Shown: piece by piece, positions 34,151-42,752 of the stretch | How the letters are laid out: every line of letters begins with the position of its first letter | Numbering within the stretch: the stretch's first letter is position 1 | Source of the DNA: Marivivens donghaensis | Lineage (GTDB): Bacteria; Pseudomonadota; Alphaproteobacteria; Rhodobacterales; Rhodobacteraceae | Direction: 5' to 3' | Assembly (NCBI RefSeq): GCF_030410045.1 | Contig: NZ_JAUFRA010000007.1 | Location: forward strand, 234,365 to 298,364 | DNA: 64,000 nucleotides | Notes under the pieces: generated by a model | The model's database searches: none | What the model saw: only the letters and a program-made list of their open reading frames with translations | What the model was told of the DNA's origin: nothing | Made by a program: the position numbers and the translations under genes

Positions 34151-37100
34151 ATGACCAGCCAGCCACGATTCATCCATCTTCGCGTTCACACGGAATATTC
34201 GCTCCTTGAAGGGGCGGTGCGGGTGAAGAAACTGTCGGGCATGGCGGCGGATATGAACATGCCCGCGGTCGCTGTGACAGATACCAATAACATGTTCTGC
34301 GCGTTGGAGTTTTCCGAATACGCCAGCGGTGCAGGTATCCAGCCGATTATCGGCTGTCAGGTCGATCTGGCTTATACCACGCCCGAACCGGGAAAGCGTC
34401 CCGATGATCCAGCGCCGATTGTGCTGCTGGCCCAGTCAGAGCGCGGGTATGAAAACCTGATGAAACTGAACAGCGTTCTCTATGTGGACGCTGGTGGGCG
34501 GTTGCCGCAGGTCGAGGTCGCGGACCTTGAACGATATTCCGAAGGGCTGATTTGTTTGTCTGGTGGACCTGATGGTCCGATTGGGCGTCTTTTGCGGGCA
34601 GGTCAGCGTGGGAAGGCTGAGGCGTTGCTGTCGCAAATGAAAGAGATTTACCCCGATCGGCTGTATGTCGAACTCCAGCGCCACCCCCAAGAGGACGGCC
34701 TCCCCGAGGCAGAGCAATTGTCAGAGCGCGGTCATATTGAAATGGCCTATGCGATGGAATTGCCGCTCGTCGCGACCAACGATGTCTATTTCCCGAAGCC
34801 CGACATTTACGAAGCCCATGACGCGCTGATCTGTATCGCCCAGGGGGCTTATGTCGATCAGGCCGAACCGCGTCGGCGCCTGACCCCGCAGCACTATTTC
34901 AAATCGCCCGAAGAGATGGCGACCCTCTTTGCCGATCTTCCCGAGGCACTGGAAAACACGGTCGAGATCGCGAAACGCTGTGCGTTCAAGGCCTACAAAC
35001 GCAACCCGATCTTGCCGAAGTTTGCCGATGATGAGGTCGTTGAACTGCGTCGTCAGGCCAATGAGGGTTTGCAGGCACGATTGGCGGTTATTCCTCATGC
35101 GGTGACGGTTGAAGAATACCAAGCGCGGCTCGATTTCGAGTTGGATATCATCGAGGGGATGGGGTTCCCTGGCTACTTCCTGATTGTTGCGGACTTTATC
35201 AAGTGGTCCAAGGATAACGGCATCCCCGTCGGTCCGGGCCGTGGTTCGGGTGCGGGCTCTCTTGTGGCTTATGCGCTGACGATCACCGACCTTGATCCGC
35301 TGCGCTACAGCCTTCTGTTCGAACGCTTCCTCAACCCCGAACGTGTGTCGATGCCTGACTTCGACATCGACTTCTGCATGGACCGTCGCGAAGAAACGAT
35401 CCGTTATGTGCAGCAGAAATACGGTCGTGACAAAGTCGGGCAGATCATCACCTTTGGTGCGCTTCTGTCTAAGGCTGCAGTGCGCGACGTTGGGCGGGTT
35501 TTGCAGATGCCCTACGGGCAGGTGGATCGTCTGTCCAAGATGATCCCTGTCGAGGGTGTGAAACCTGTCAGCATTGAACAGGCCCTGATCCAAGAAGAAC
35601 GTCTGCGCGAAGAAGCCCGCAACGAAGAAGTCGTTGATCGGCTTTTGACCTACGGGACCAAAATCGAAGGCCTGTTGCGGAACGCATCGACCCACGCGGC
35701 AGGTGTCGTGATCGGGGACCGTCCGTTGGATGCCTTGGTGCCGCTCTATCAGGATCCGCGCTCTGACATGCCTGCGACCCAGTTCAACATGAAATGGGTT
35801 GAACAGGCGGGCCTCGTAAAGTTCGACTTCTTGGGCCTAAAGACCCTGACCGTCATTCAGTCTGCGATGGATTTGATCTTTAAATCGGGTCGCCCGCTTC
35901 ATGTCGCGGCGGATGGCACGCAGCTTTATGAACCTGCCGAAGGGGCAAAGAACGAGATCAACGCAATCCCGCTTGAGGATGAAAAGACCTACAAGCTCTA
36001 TTCGGCGGCGAAAACGGTTGCGGTGTTCCAGGTGGAATCCACGGGCATGATGGACGCCCTGAAACGGATGAAGCCGACCTGTATCGAGGACATTGTTGCG
36101 CTTGTGGCGCTCTATCGTCCGGGTCCGATGGAGAACATTCCCGTTTATTGCGATGTGAAACACGGTCGCAAAGAACTCGAGTCGATCCACCCGACCATTG
36201 ACCACATCCTCGCCGAAACGCAGGGCATCATCGTTTATCAGGAACAGGTGATGCAGATCGCGCAGGTCATGGCGGGTTACTCGCTTGGCGGCGCGGACTT
36301 GCTTCGCCGTGCGATGGGTAAAAAGATCAAAGAGGCGATGGACGCCGAACGCCCGAAATTCGAAGAGGGCGCGGCGAAGAACGGTGTCGACAAAAAGAAG
36401 GCATCGGAAGTTTTCGACCTTCTCGAAAAATTCGCGAACTACGGCTTTAACAAATCCCACGCGGCGGCCTATGCGGTGGTGTCTTATCAGACAGCATGGC
36501 TCAAGGCGAACCATCCGGTCGAGTTTATGGCCGGTGTGATGAACTGCGATATTCACCTGACCGACAAGCTGTCGATCTATTTCCAAGAGGTGAAAAAGGG
36601 GCTTGGGATCGATTACATCCCGCCCTGCGTGAACCGCAGTCTCGCGACGTTTGACGTGGTCGATCAAAAACTCGTCTATGCGCTGGGTGCGTTGAAAAAC
36701 GTCGGCGCGGATGCAATGCGGCTGGTGGTCGAGGGACGCGGTGATAAACCCTTTGCGACGCTGTTTGATTTCGCGCGGCGGTGTGACCTGAAGCGGATCG
36801 GGAAACGTCCGTTGGAAATGCTCGCACGGGCAGGGGCGTTCGATCAGTTGGACAGCAACCGCAAGCGGGTCTTTGACAGCCTAGAGGCCTTGGTCGGTTA
36901 TTCGGCCGCTATTCAGGATCAAAAGACATCGAACCAAGTGTCGCTCTTTGGTGAGGCGGGCGACGATCTGCCAGAGCCACGATTGGCGAATACGCCCGAC
37001 TGGCTGCCTGCGGTGCGACTGGCCGAAGAATATAAGGCGATTGGTTTTTATCTGTCGGGTCACCCGCTGGATGACTACATGACGGCGCTGAAACGCAATC

Positions 37101-37651
37101 AGGTTCTGTCGCTCGACGATGTCATGGCGAAGGCTGAACACGGTGCCTGCGTTGTCAAAATGGCGGGTCACGTGGCGGGGCGTCAGGAACGTAAATCCGC
37201 ACGAGGCAATCGTTTTGCCTTTGCGCAATTGTCCGATCCGACGGGGGCTTATGAGGTCACGATTTTCTCGGATACGCTGGATGTGTGCCGCGATCATTTG
37301 GAGACGGGCAATAAGGTCGTTCTGACGGTCGAGGCGACGATGGAGTCCGATCAGCTGAAGCTTTTGGCGCGGTCGATTGTGCCGATTGATACGGTGGTTT
37401 CTGATCTGACATCGTCGGCGTTGCGGGTCTATGTGAACGAACCTCAGGCGGTGTCGGCGATTTCGACCGTGCTTGAGGGTGCAAAGACGCAAAAACTGCG
37501 TGGTGCCCGTGGGCCTGTGATCTTAACGCTGATGACCTCGGGTGACCTTGCCGAAATTGACATCGATCTGAGCGAAGATTTCCCGATCAACCCAGAGATC
37601 AAAGGTGCCTTGCGGTCCTTGGATGGGGTCATGGATGTGGTCGAGGCCTAG
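34151..37651 (+). CDS. dnaE: DNA polymerase III alpha subunit
   Basis: 1166 residues from MTSQPRFIHLRVHTEYSLLEG, normal for DnaE1. The PHP domain opens with HLRVHTEYS. The palm has PGRGSGAGSLVAYAL and the catalytic Asp pair in MPDFDIDFCMD, followed by the fingers and tau-binding regions, and an OB fold near VVKMAGHVAGRQERKSARGN. It is the replicative polymerase of the cell. The gene stands alone, with 85 bases to the lipoprotein gene. A short GC-rich inverted repeat (37663-37668 / 37677-37682) follows the stop but has no T-run. Confidence 0.98.
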   Translation: MTSQPRFIHLRVHTEYSLLEGAVRVKKLSGMAADMNMPAVAVTDTNNMFCALEFSEYASGAGIQPIIGCQVDLAYTTPEPGKRPDDPAPIVLLAQSERGYENLMKLNSVLYVDAGGRLPQVEVADLERYSEGLICLSGGPDGPIGRLLRAGQRGKAEALLSQMKEIYPDRLYVELQRHPQEDGLPEAEQLSERGHIEMAYAMELPLVATNDVYFPKPDIYEAHDALICIAQGAYVDQAEPRRRLTPQHYFKSPEEMATLFADLPEALENTVEIAKRCAFKAYKRNPILPKFADDEVVELRRQANEGLQARLAVIPHAVTVEEYQARLDFELDIIEGMGFPGYFLIVADFIKWSKDNGIPVGPGRGSGAGSLVAYALTITDLDPLRYSLLFERFLNPERVSMPDFDIDFCMDRREETIRYVQQKYGRDKVGQIITFGALLSKAAVRDVGRVLQMPYGQVDRLSKMIPVEGVKPVSIEQALIQEERLREEARNEEVVDRLLTYGTKIEGLLRNASTHAAGVVIGDRPLDALVPLYQDPRSDMPATQFNMKWVEQAGLVKFDFLGLKTLTVIQSAMDLIFKSGRPLHVAADGTQLYEPAEGAKNEINAIPLEDEKTYKLYSAAKTVAVFQVESTGMMDALKRMKPTCIEDIVALVALYRPGPMENIPVYCDVKHGRKELESIHPTIDHILAETQGIIVYQEQVMQIAQVMAGYSLGGADLLRRAMGKKIKEAMDAERPKFEEGAAKNGVDKKKASEVFDLLEKFANYGFNKSHAAAYAVVSYQTAWLKANHPVEFMAGVMNCDIHLTDKLSIYFQEVKKGLGIDYIPPCVNRSLATFDVVDQKLVYALGALKNVGADAMRLVVEGRGDKPFATLFDFARRCDLKRIGKRPLEMLARAGAFDQLDSNRKRVFDSLEALVGYSAAIQDQKTSNQVSLFGEAGDDLPEPRLANTPDWLPAVRLAEEYKAIGFYLSGHPLDDYMTALKRNQVLSLDDVMAKAEHGACVVKMAGHVAGRQERKSARGNRFAFAQLSDPTGAYEVTIFSDTLDVCRDHLETGNKVVLTVEATMESDQLKLLARSIVPIDTVVSDLTSSALRVYVNEPQAVSAISTVLEGAKTQKLRGARGPVILTLMTSGDLAEIDIDLSEDFPINPEIKGALRSLDGVMDVVEA

Positions 37652-37736
37652 GCGCACTTTTGCCCGCGGCTAAGGTCGCGGGTGGACCATCGGGGGTATC
37701 GTGTTAAAACGCGGGACCACTCGGAAGGGACCCGCC

Positions 37737-38591
37737 ATGTTGAACCGCCTTTTTGCTATCGCCTCTGTCGGGCTGTTGGCGGGCTGTATGTCCCCGCTGG
37801 ATAAGGTGGGTCGTCTGGATGAGGTCGAACTGGCCACCGATGCGCCCGAGGCAGCAATTGCCGCTGAAGCTGATGTCACAGTCGCCGAAGATATCGAGGA
37901 AAAACGCGGGTTTTTCGGGCGGATATTTGCGGGCAATGCTGATGCACCTGACGAGGCTGTTGTGGTGGATGACACCCCAGAGGCCGAAGTCGAATTGGCC
38001 GCGGTTGAAGTAACTGAGCCAGTCGATGACCTTGATCCCGAAACTCCTGCGGCTCGTGGCGGTTTCTTTGGCCGCATGTTCGCGCGGAATTCGGATGAGG
38101 CTGAAGCACCAGCAGAGCCAGCCGATGCGGTGCCGATCGGGACGTTCCTTCCATATGGTGTGATCGCGCCTGTCTGCGGGATTGCGACCTCTGACATGGG
38201 GCAGAAGGTGGAATCGGTCGCGGGTTACACGGTTTATGACGCGGGCGGAGACACGTCGGTTCCGCGCACGCATTACATCACAGGTTTTGCGGATGGCTGC
38301 GCACGGCAGGTGACGGCGGCGGTTGTGATGTTCGGCGATGTGGGCACGCATGAAATGGTGCGTTACCTGACACCTGAATCGACGCTCCCCTATACGGACA
38401 CCGACAGCACCTATGAGGCGATCAAATCATCGGTTTGCCGCGTCGGGCATGGCAAACCTTGCGGCGCGCAACTGGACGCGCTGGGTCGGAATACTGTGTT
38501 TATGACGGTGTATGAGACCTTCGGGACCAATCCCGAATGGACCAATATCCTGCTGCATAACGGTGATGTCGCCGCAATCGACGAACACTGA
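37737..38591 (+). CDS. Hypothetical lipoprotein with paired GFFGR motifs
   Basis: 284 residues from MLNRLFAIASVGLLAGC, a textbook lipoprotein signal with Cys17 as the lipidation site. Residues 18-130 are a low-complexity acidic (Ala/Glu/Asp/Val) region holding two near-identical motifs, GFFGRIFAGN (58-67) and GFFGRMFARN (109-118), 51 residues apart. Residues about 135-284 form a compact domain with four Cys (including SSVCRVGHGKPCG). I do not recognise the domain. The layout suggests a tethered envelope protein with a flexible arm bearing two short hydrophobic-basic docking motifs. The stop directly abuts the convergent slyX stop. Confidence 0.75.
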   Translation: MLNRLFAIASVGLLAGCMSPLDKVGRLDEVELATDAPEAAIAAEADVTVAEDIEEKRGFFGRIFAGNADAPDEAVVVDDTPEAEVELAAVEVTEPVDDLDPETPAARGGFFGRMFARNSDEAEAPAEPADAVPIGTFLPYGVIAPVCGIATSDMGQKVESVAGYTVYDAGGDTSVPRTHYITGFADGCARQVTAAVVMFGDVGTHEMVRYLTPESTLPYTDTDSTYEAIKSSVCRVGHGKPCGAQLDALGRNTVFMTVYETFGTNPEWTNILLHNGDVAAIDEH

Positions 38592-38795
38592 TTACCAGTG
38601 AGGCGGACGTTGATCGGCCAGAGGGACGCCGTCGCCTGAGGCGGCTTCGCGTTCGGCCTCACGCTCCATCAGCAGGCCAACGCGGCGCATCACGAGAGCA
38701 AGTTCGCGTTCCTGACGGGCCACAACATCCGACAGATCGTCGACGGTGCGGGTCAGGTGAGCGATTTTTTCTTCGAGGTCGGTAATATTTGTCAT
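38592..38795 (-). CDS. slyX: SlyX-family coiled-coil protein
   Basis: 67 residues. A single amphipathic helix (LEEKIAHLTRTVDDLSDVVA ... LALVMRRVGLL) with heptad spacing, ending in the family's PPHW. SlyX proteins are small, coiled-coil and of unknown function. The stop codon touches the stop of the lipoprotein gene with no gap. Divergent from hisS. Confidence 0.85.
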   Translation of the reverse strand: MTNITDLEEKIAHLTRTVDDLSDVVARQERELALVMRRVGLLMEREAEREAASGDGVPLADQRPPHW

Positions 38796-38909
38796 ATCGC
38801 CGAGATAGCACGTCTGATGTGACCCCGCCAGTAACCTGCAACCTTCGCGTTGCCCTTAGGCCATTGGCGGGTTAAACGCAGACCCGATAGCCGACCCTCG
38901 AGGAATAAG

Positions 38910-40406
38910 ATGGCCAAGGTAAAGAAACAGCCCCGCCCAAAGGCAGAAACGCCCAAAGGTTTCCGTGATTACTTCGGTGCAGAAGTCACCGAGCGGAGCC
39001 ATATGCTCGGTCAGATTGCCGAAGTGTATCATCGCTACGGGTTTGAGGCGCTGGAAACCTCGGCTGTTGAGACCGTTGAGGCGCTTGGTAAATTCTTGCC
39101 TGACGTGGATCGCCCAAACGAGGGTGTGTTCGCATGGCAAGAGGATGAAAAGGACTGGGTCGCGCTGCGCTATGACCTGACCGCGCCGTTGGCGCGTGTG
39201 GCCGCGCAATATCGCAATGACCTGCCGTCGCCCTATCGCCGTTATGCGATGGGTCCCGTTTGGCGCAATGAAAAGCCGGGTCCGGGTCGGTTCCGTCAGT
39301 TTTATCAGTGCGATGCGGATACCGTTGGATCGCCGACCGTTGCCGCAGACGCAGAGATTTGCGCGATGCTGTCCGACACGCTGGAAACCGTGGGTATTCC
39401 GCGTGGTGACTACATCGTGCGCGTGAATAACCGCAAAGTTCTGAACGGCGTGATGGAAGTCGCAGGCGTTTTGGACCCGACCGATCCCGATAAGTTCGTT
39501 GATGAACGTGGCATCGTTTTGCGCGCCATCGATAAGTTCGACAAATTCGGCGAGGAGGGCGTGCGCCTTCTGATCGGCAAAGGCCGAATGGATGACTCTG
39601 GCGACTTTACCAAGGGTGCTGGTCTGTCGGACGAACAGGCCGATATCGTCATGGGCTTTATGAATGCACGTCGCGAAAGCGGTGCTGCAACGGCTGCGCG
39701 TCTGCGCGAGTTGGTTGGCGCGTCCGTCGTCGGCAACGACGGTGTGAACGAGCTTGAGTATATGGCAGAGCTTTTGGATGCGCAGGGCTATGGATCGGAT
39801 CGTATCCTGATCGACCCGTCGGTGGTGCGTGGCCTAGGTTACTACACTGGTCCTGTGTTCGAGGCTGAACTGACCTTTGAAATCCTCGACGAAAAAGGAC
39901 GTCCGCGTCAGTTCGGGTCCGTATCTGGCGGTGGTCGTTACGATGACCTCGTGAAAAGGTTCACGGGTCAAGAAGTCCCTGCAACGGGTGTCTCCATCGG
40001 TGTTGATCGCTTGCTGGCAGCGCTGCGCGCCAAAGGGCGGATGAGCAATGAGGCCATCGGTCCCGTTGTTGTGACCGTGATGGATAAGGACCGCATGGCG
40101 GATTATCAGGCGATGGTCGCGGAACTGCGCAACGCGGGTATTCGGTCCGAAGTTTATCTGGGTAACCCCAAGAACTTTGGCAACCAGCTGAAATACGCGG
40201 ACAAACGCAGTTCTCCGATCGCTGTGATCGAGGGTGGTTCTGAAAAAGAGAACGGCGTTGTGCAGATCAAGGACCTGATCCTTGGTGCGCAGATTGCGCA
40301 GAACGCAACGCTCGACGAATGGAAAGAACGCCCGAGCCAGTACGAAGTGCCGCGTGGTGATCTGGTGGCGAAAGTGCGTGAGATTTTGGAAAGCCAGAAG
40401 AAATGA
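38910..40406 (+). CDS. hisS: Histidyl-tRNA synthetase
   Basis: 498 residues from MAKVKKQPRPKAETPKGFRDYF; an in-frame start at 38850 lacks family support. Class II motifs: motif 2 PVWRNEKPGPGRFRQFYQCD, His-specific LGYYTGPVFEA and SGGGRYDDLVKRF, motif 3 with GVSIGVDRLLAAL. C-terminal anticodon-binding domain from about 400. Charges tRNA-His. Overlaps hisZ by four bases (ATGA), giving a hisS-hisZ-hisG unit. Confidence 0.97.
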   Translation: MAKVKKQPRPKAETPKGFRDYFGAEVTERSHMLGQIAEVYHRYGFEALETSAVETVEALGKFLPDVDRPNEGVFAWQEDEKDWVALRYDLTAPLARVAAQYRNDLPSPYRRYAMGPVWRNEKPGPGRFRQFYQCDADTVGSPTVAADAEICAMLSDTLETVGIPRGDYIVRVNNRKVLNGVMEVAGVLDPTDPDKFVDERGIVLRAIDKFDKFGEEGVRLLIGKGRMDDSGDFTKGAGLSDEQADIVMGFMNARRESGAATAARLRELVGASVVGNDGVNELEYMAELLDAQGYGSDRILIDPSVVRGLGYYTGPVFEAELTFEILDEKGRPRQFGSVSGGGRYDDLVKRFTGQEVPATGVSIGVDRLLAALRAKGRMSNEAIGPVVVTVMDKDRMADYQAMVAELRNAGIRSEVYLGNPKNFGNQLKYADKRSSPIAVIEGGSEKENGVVQIKDLILGAQIAQNATLDEWKERPSQYEVPRGDLVAKVREILESQKK

Positions 40407-41488
40407 CAGGCTTGATCCAAGCAAACGCCGAAGCGCGCCGTATTCGTGCGCTGTTTGAGGCGCAGGGCGCGCAGGTCGTTGAGACGGATATCCTCCAGCC
40501 CGCTGAGACCCTGTTGGACCTCTACGGCGAAGACATCCGTGCCCGCGCCTATGTGACTTACGACGGGTTGCGCGGTGAGATGATGCTGCGCCCTGACTTT
40601 ACGGTTCCTGTGGTGCAGTGGCACATGGAAACCAATGCCGAACCTGCCCGCTATACCTATTCGGGCAAAGTGTTCCGTATGCAGGAAGACGATACATCGC
40701 GACCGAACGAATATGTTCAGGTTGGCTATGAGGTCTTTGACGGCAAGGCGCCCAATCATGCGGACGCTGAGGTCTTTACCCTGATTTCCAAAGCGCTTGA
40801 GGGTTTGCCTGTCCGCGCTGCGACAGGCGATCTGGGAATTTTGATGGCTGCGGTGCGTGGGCTTTCGACGACGGATGCCCGCAAGGCTGCTCTTTTGCGT
40901 CATATCTGGCGTCCGCGTCGGTTCCGTGCGCTTCTCGATCGGTTTGGTGGAAAAACCCCTGTGCCCGCGTCGCGCACTGCGCTGTTGGCCAGCGCTGATC
41001 CGTTCAAAGGGATCGACACCAGCCACGGCGTTCGGACCCGTGCCGAGGTTGAGGCCCGCATAGAAGCGCTCCGCGAAGATGCAGCGGCGGCTCCGATTGC
41101 GTCGGAACAGATTGCTCTGCTGGACGAAATCCTGAGCCTGCGGGAAACATCCCCGAATGTTCTGAGCCACCTGCGCGATATCGCGGTCGATATGCCGTCG
41201 ATTGGTCCTGCGGTTCAGCGGTTTAGCCAACGGCTTGAGGCGCTGTCGAAGGCAGGGATCAACGTTGATGCCCTCGATTTCGAAGGCAACTTTGGTCGGA
41301 CCACTCTCGAATATTACGACGGGTTCGTGTTTGGCTTTTATGCGGATAAACGCCCTGATCTGCCACCTGTGGCGTCGGGTGGGCGGTATGATGCGCTGAC
41401 CCATGTTCTGGGTCGTGGCCGTGCCGTGCCTGCGGTCGGCGGGGTGATCCGTCCTGAACTCGTTCTCGCGCTGAGGGATACGCTATGA
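40403..41488 (+). CDS. hisZ: ATP phosphoribosyltransferase regulatory subunit
   Basis: 361 residues. A histidyl-tRNA-synthetase paralogue without the anticodon domain: AETLLDLYGEDIRARAYVT, MMLRPDFTVPVVQWH, GKVFRMQEDD and ASGGRYDALTHVLGRG. HisZ lacks aminoacylation activity and forms a hetero-octamer with short HisG, giving it activity and histidine feedback. The presence of a 230-residue HisG next door agrees. Four-base overlaps on both sides. Confidence 0.95.
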   Translation: MTGLIQANAEARRIRALFEAQGAQVVETDILQPAETLLDLYGEDIRARAYVTYDGLRGEMMLRPDFTVPVVQWHMETNAEPARYTYSGKVFRMQEDDTSRPNEYVQVGYEVFDGKAPNHADAEVFTLISKALEGLPVRAATGDLGILMAAVRGLSTTDARKAALLRHIWRPRRFRALLDRFGGKTPVPASRTALLASADPFKGIDTSHGVRTRAEVEARIEALREDAAAAPIASEQIALLDEILSLRETSPNVLSHLRDIAVDMPSIGPAVQRFSQRLEALSKAGINVDALDFEGNFGRTTLEYYDGFVFGFYADKRPDLPPVASGGRYDALTHVLGRGRAVPAVGGVIRPELVLALRDTL

Positions 41489-42177
41489 CGATCAAGCTCG
41501 GTGTGCCGTCCAAAGGGCGGTTGATGGATAAGACCTTTGACTGGTTCGAAGAGCGTGGACTGACGCTCAAGAAAACAGGGTCGGAACGTGAATATTCTGG
41601 TGCGGTCGAGGGCATCGACGGCGTTGAGCTGGTGCTCTTGTCAGCGGGCGAAATTCCGCGTGAATTGACCGCTGGGCGTATCCACTTGGGCGTCACAGGA
41701 TCGGACCTCGTTCGGGAAAAAGTGCCGAGCTGGGAAACCCGTGTCACGGAACTGGCGGGCATGGGATTCGGTGGCGCTGATCTGATCATCGCGGTTCCGA
41801 CCTCGTGGGTCGATGTAGAGACGCTCGACGATCTCGATGCTGCGGCGGCTCAGTTCCGTCGGACCCATGGGTATCGTTTGCGGATCGCGACCAAATATCA
41901 CCGCCTCGTGCGGGAATTCCTGCGTGAACACGGCGTTGCCGATTATCAGTTGGTCGACAGCCAAGGCGCGACCGAAGGCACCGTTCGCAATGAAACCGCC
42001 GAAGCCGTGGCGGACATCACGTCGACGGGTGAAACGCTGCGGGCGAATAACCTAAAGATCCTGTCGGATTCGCTAGTTCACTCGTCACAGGCGACTTTGT
42101 TCAAATCGCGCTCTGCGGATTGGTCGAATGAAGATCGCTTGGTTCTTTCGCAGCTCGAAGACCTACTGGGTATCTAA
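41485..42177 (+). CDS. hisG: ATP phosphoribosyltransferase, short form catalytic subunit
   Basis: 230 residues, the short form lacking the C-terminal regulatory domain. MTIKLGVPSKGRLMDKT start, then PRELTAGRIHLGVTGSDL, a RIATKYHRLVREF segment, and the phosphoribosyl-binding GATEGTVRNETAEAVADITSTG region. Catalyses the first step of histidine synthesis (ATP + PRPP). Depends on HisZ. Seven bases separate its stop from the convergent DUF1489 gene. Confidence 0.96.
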   Translation: MTIKLGVPSKGRLMDKTFDWFEERGLTLKKTGSEREYSGAVEGIDGVELVLLSAGEIPRELTAGRIHLGVTGSDLVREKVPSWETRVTELAGMGFGGADLIIAVPTSWVDVETLDDLDAAAAQFRRTHGYRLRIATKYHRLVREFLREHGVADYQLVDSQGATEGTVRNETAEAVADITSTGETLRANNLKILSDSLVHSSQATLFKSRSADWSNEDRLVLSQLEDLLGI

Positions 42178-42183
42178 GCGGTC

Positions 42184-42615
42184 CTACCGAACACCAATTT
42201 CGGCCAGTGCGGCAGAGAGGGACGGGGGCAGATCGGCCTCGCCCTCTTTGGCGCGGCCCAGATCGGCGGGGGCGTCCTCGGGTTTTAGATAGCGCCAGCC
42301 TTGGAACGCACGTTTCTGGGTGGGTTCAACGCGGACCAGTTCGGGATCAAGCACGATCGCGCAGCGGCGGATGCCGTCGTGCCCAGTGACCTCATCCAAA
42401 CGCAGAATCGTTTGGCGGCAGAGGATCACCCCTTTAATCACCCAATAGATCGATCCGCCGTTCAGAACCTCGTCCTCACGTTTCGGCCACATGCGAGTCA
42501 CATGGCGCGGCAATCCGTCAGAGGTCCGTGCAGCAACGGTTTTCTGCCAATCAGCAAGGTCTGAAACGCCTTCTGTGCCGACCGATAGCTTGATTAAGTG
42601 GGTGAATTTGGTCAT
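42184..42615 (-). CDS. DUF1489 family protein
   Basis: 143 residues, cytosolic. THLIKLSVGTEGVSDLADWQ, TRMWPKREDEVLNGGSIYWV, and the late FQGWRYLKPEDAP are the recognisable blocks of the DUF1489 family, which is essentially alphaproteobacterial. Function unknown. Divergent from nrdJ, with 137 bases between the starts, so it might share the NrdR-controlled region. Confidence 0.88.
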   Translation of the reverse strand: MTKFTHLIKLSVGTEGVSDLADWQKTVAARTSDGLPRHVTRMWPKREDEVLNGGSIYWVIKGVILCRQTILRLDEVTGHDGIRRCAIVLDPELVRVEPTQKRAFQGWRYLKPEDAPADLGRAKEGEADLPPSLSAALAEIGVR

Positions 42616-42666
42616 AACTTATGGTCTCCGAAGCGTAGTTAGATAGAGCAAATAAACCTGTGGGCA

Positions 42667-42714
42667 AGGCAATATTTTGTGTTGCCTCACGGGTGTCATC
42701 ACAATATCTATGCG
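42667..42714 (+). promoter_or_regulatory. Tandem NrdR boxes overlapping the nrdJ promoter
   Basis: Two 16-base sites, 42667-42682 (13 of 16 positions match the NrdR consensus acaCwAtATaTwGtgt) and 42699-42714 (left half good, right half weak). They start 32 bases apart, about three helical turns, which is the spacing typical of NrdR operators. A promoter with TTGCCT (42682-42687), a 17-base spacer and TATCTA (42705-42710) sits so that the boxes cover its -35 edge and -10. Repression of nrdJ by NrdR-dATP is expected. Confidence 0.65.
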
Positions 42715-42752
42715 GTCCAGCCACTTATGAATGCCGACAGAGGATTGACCGA

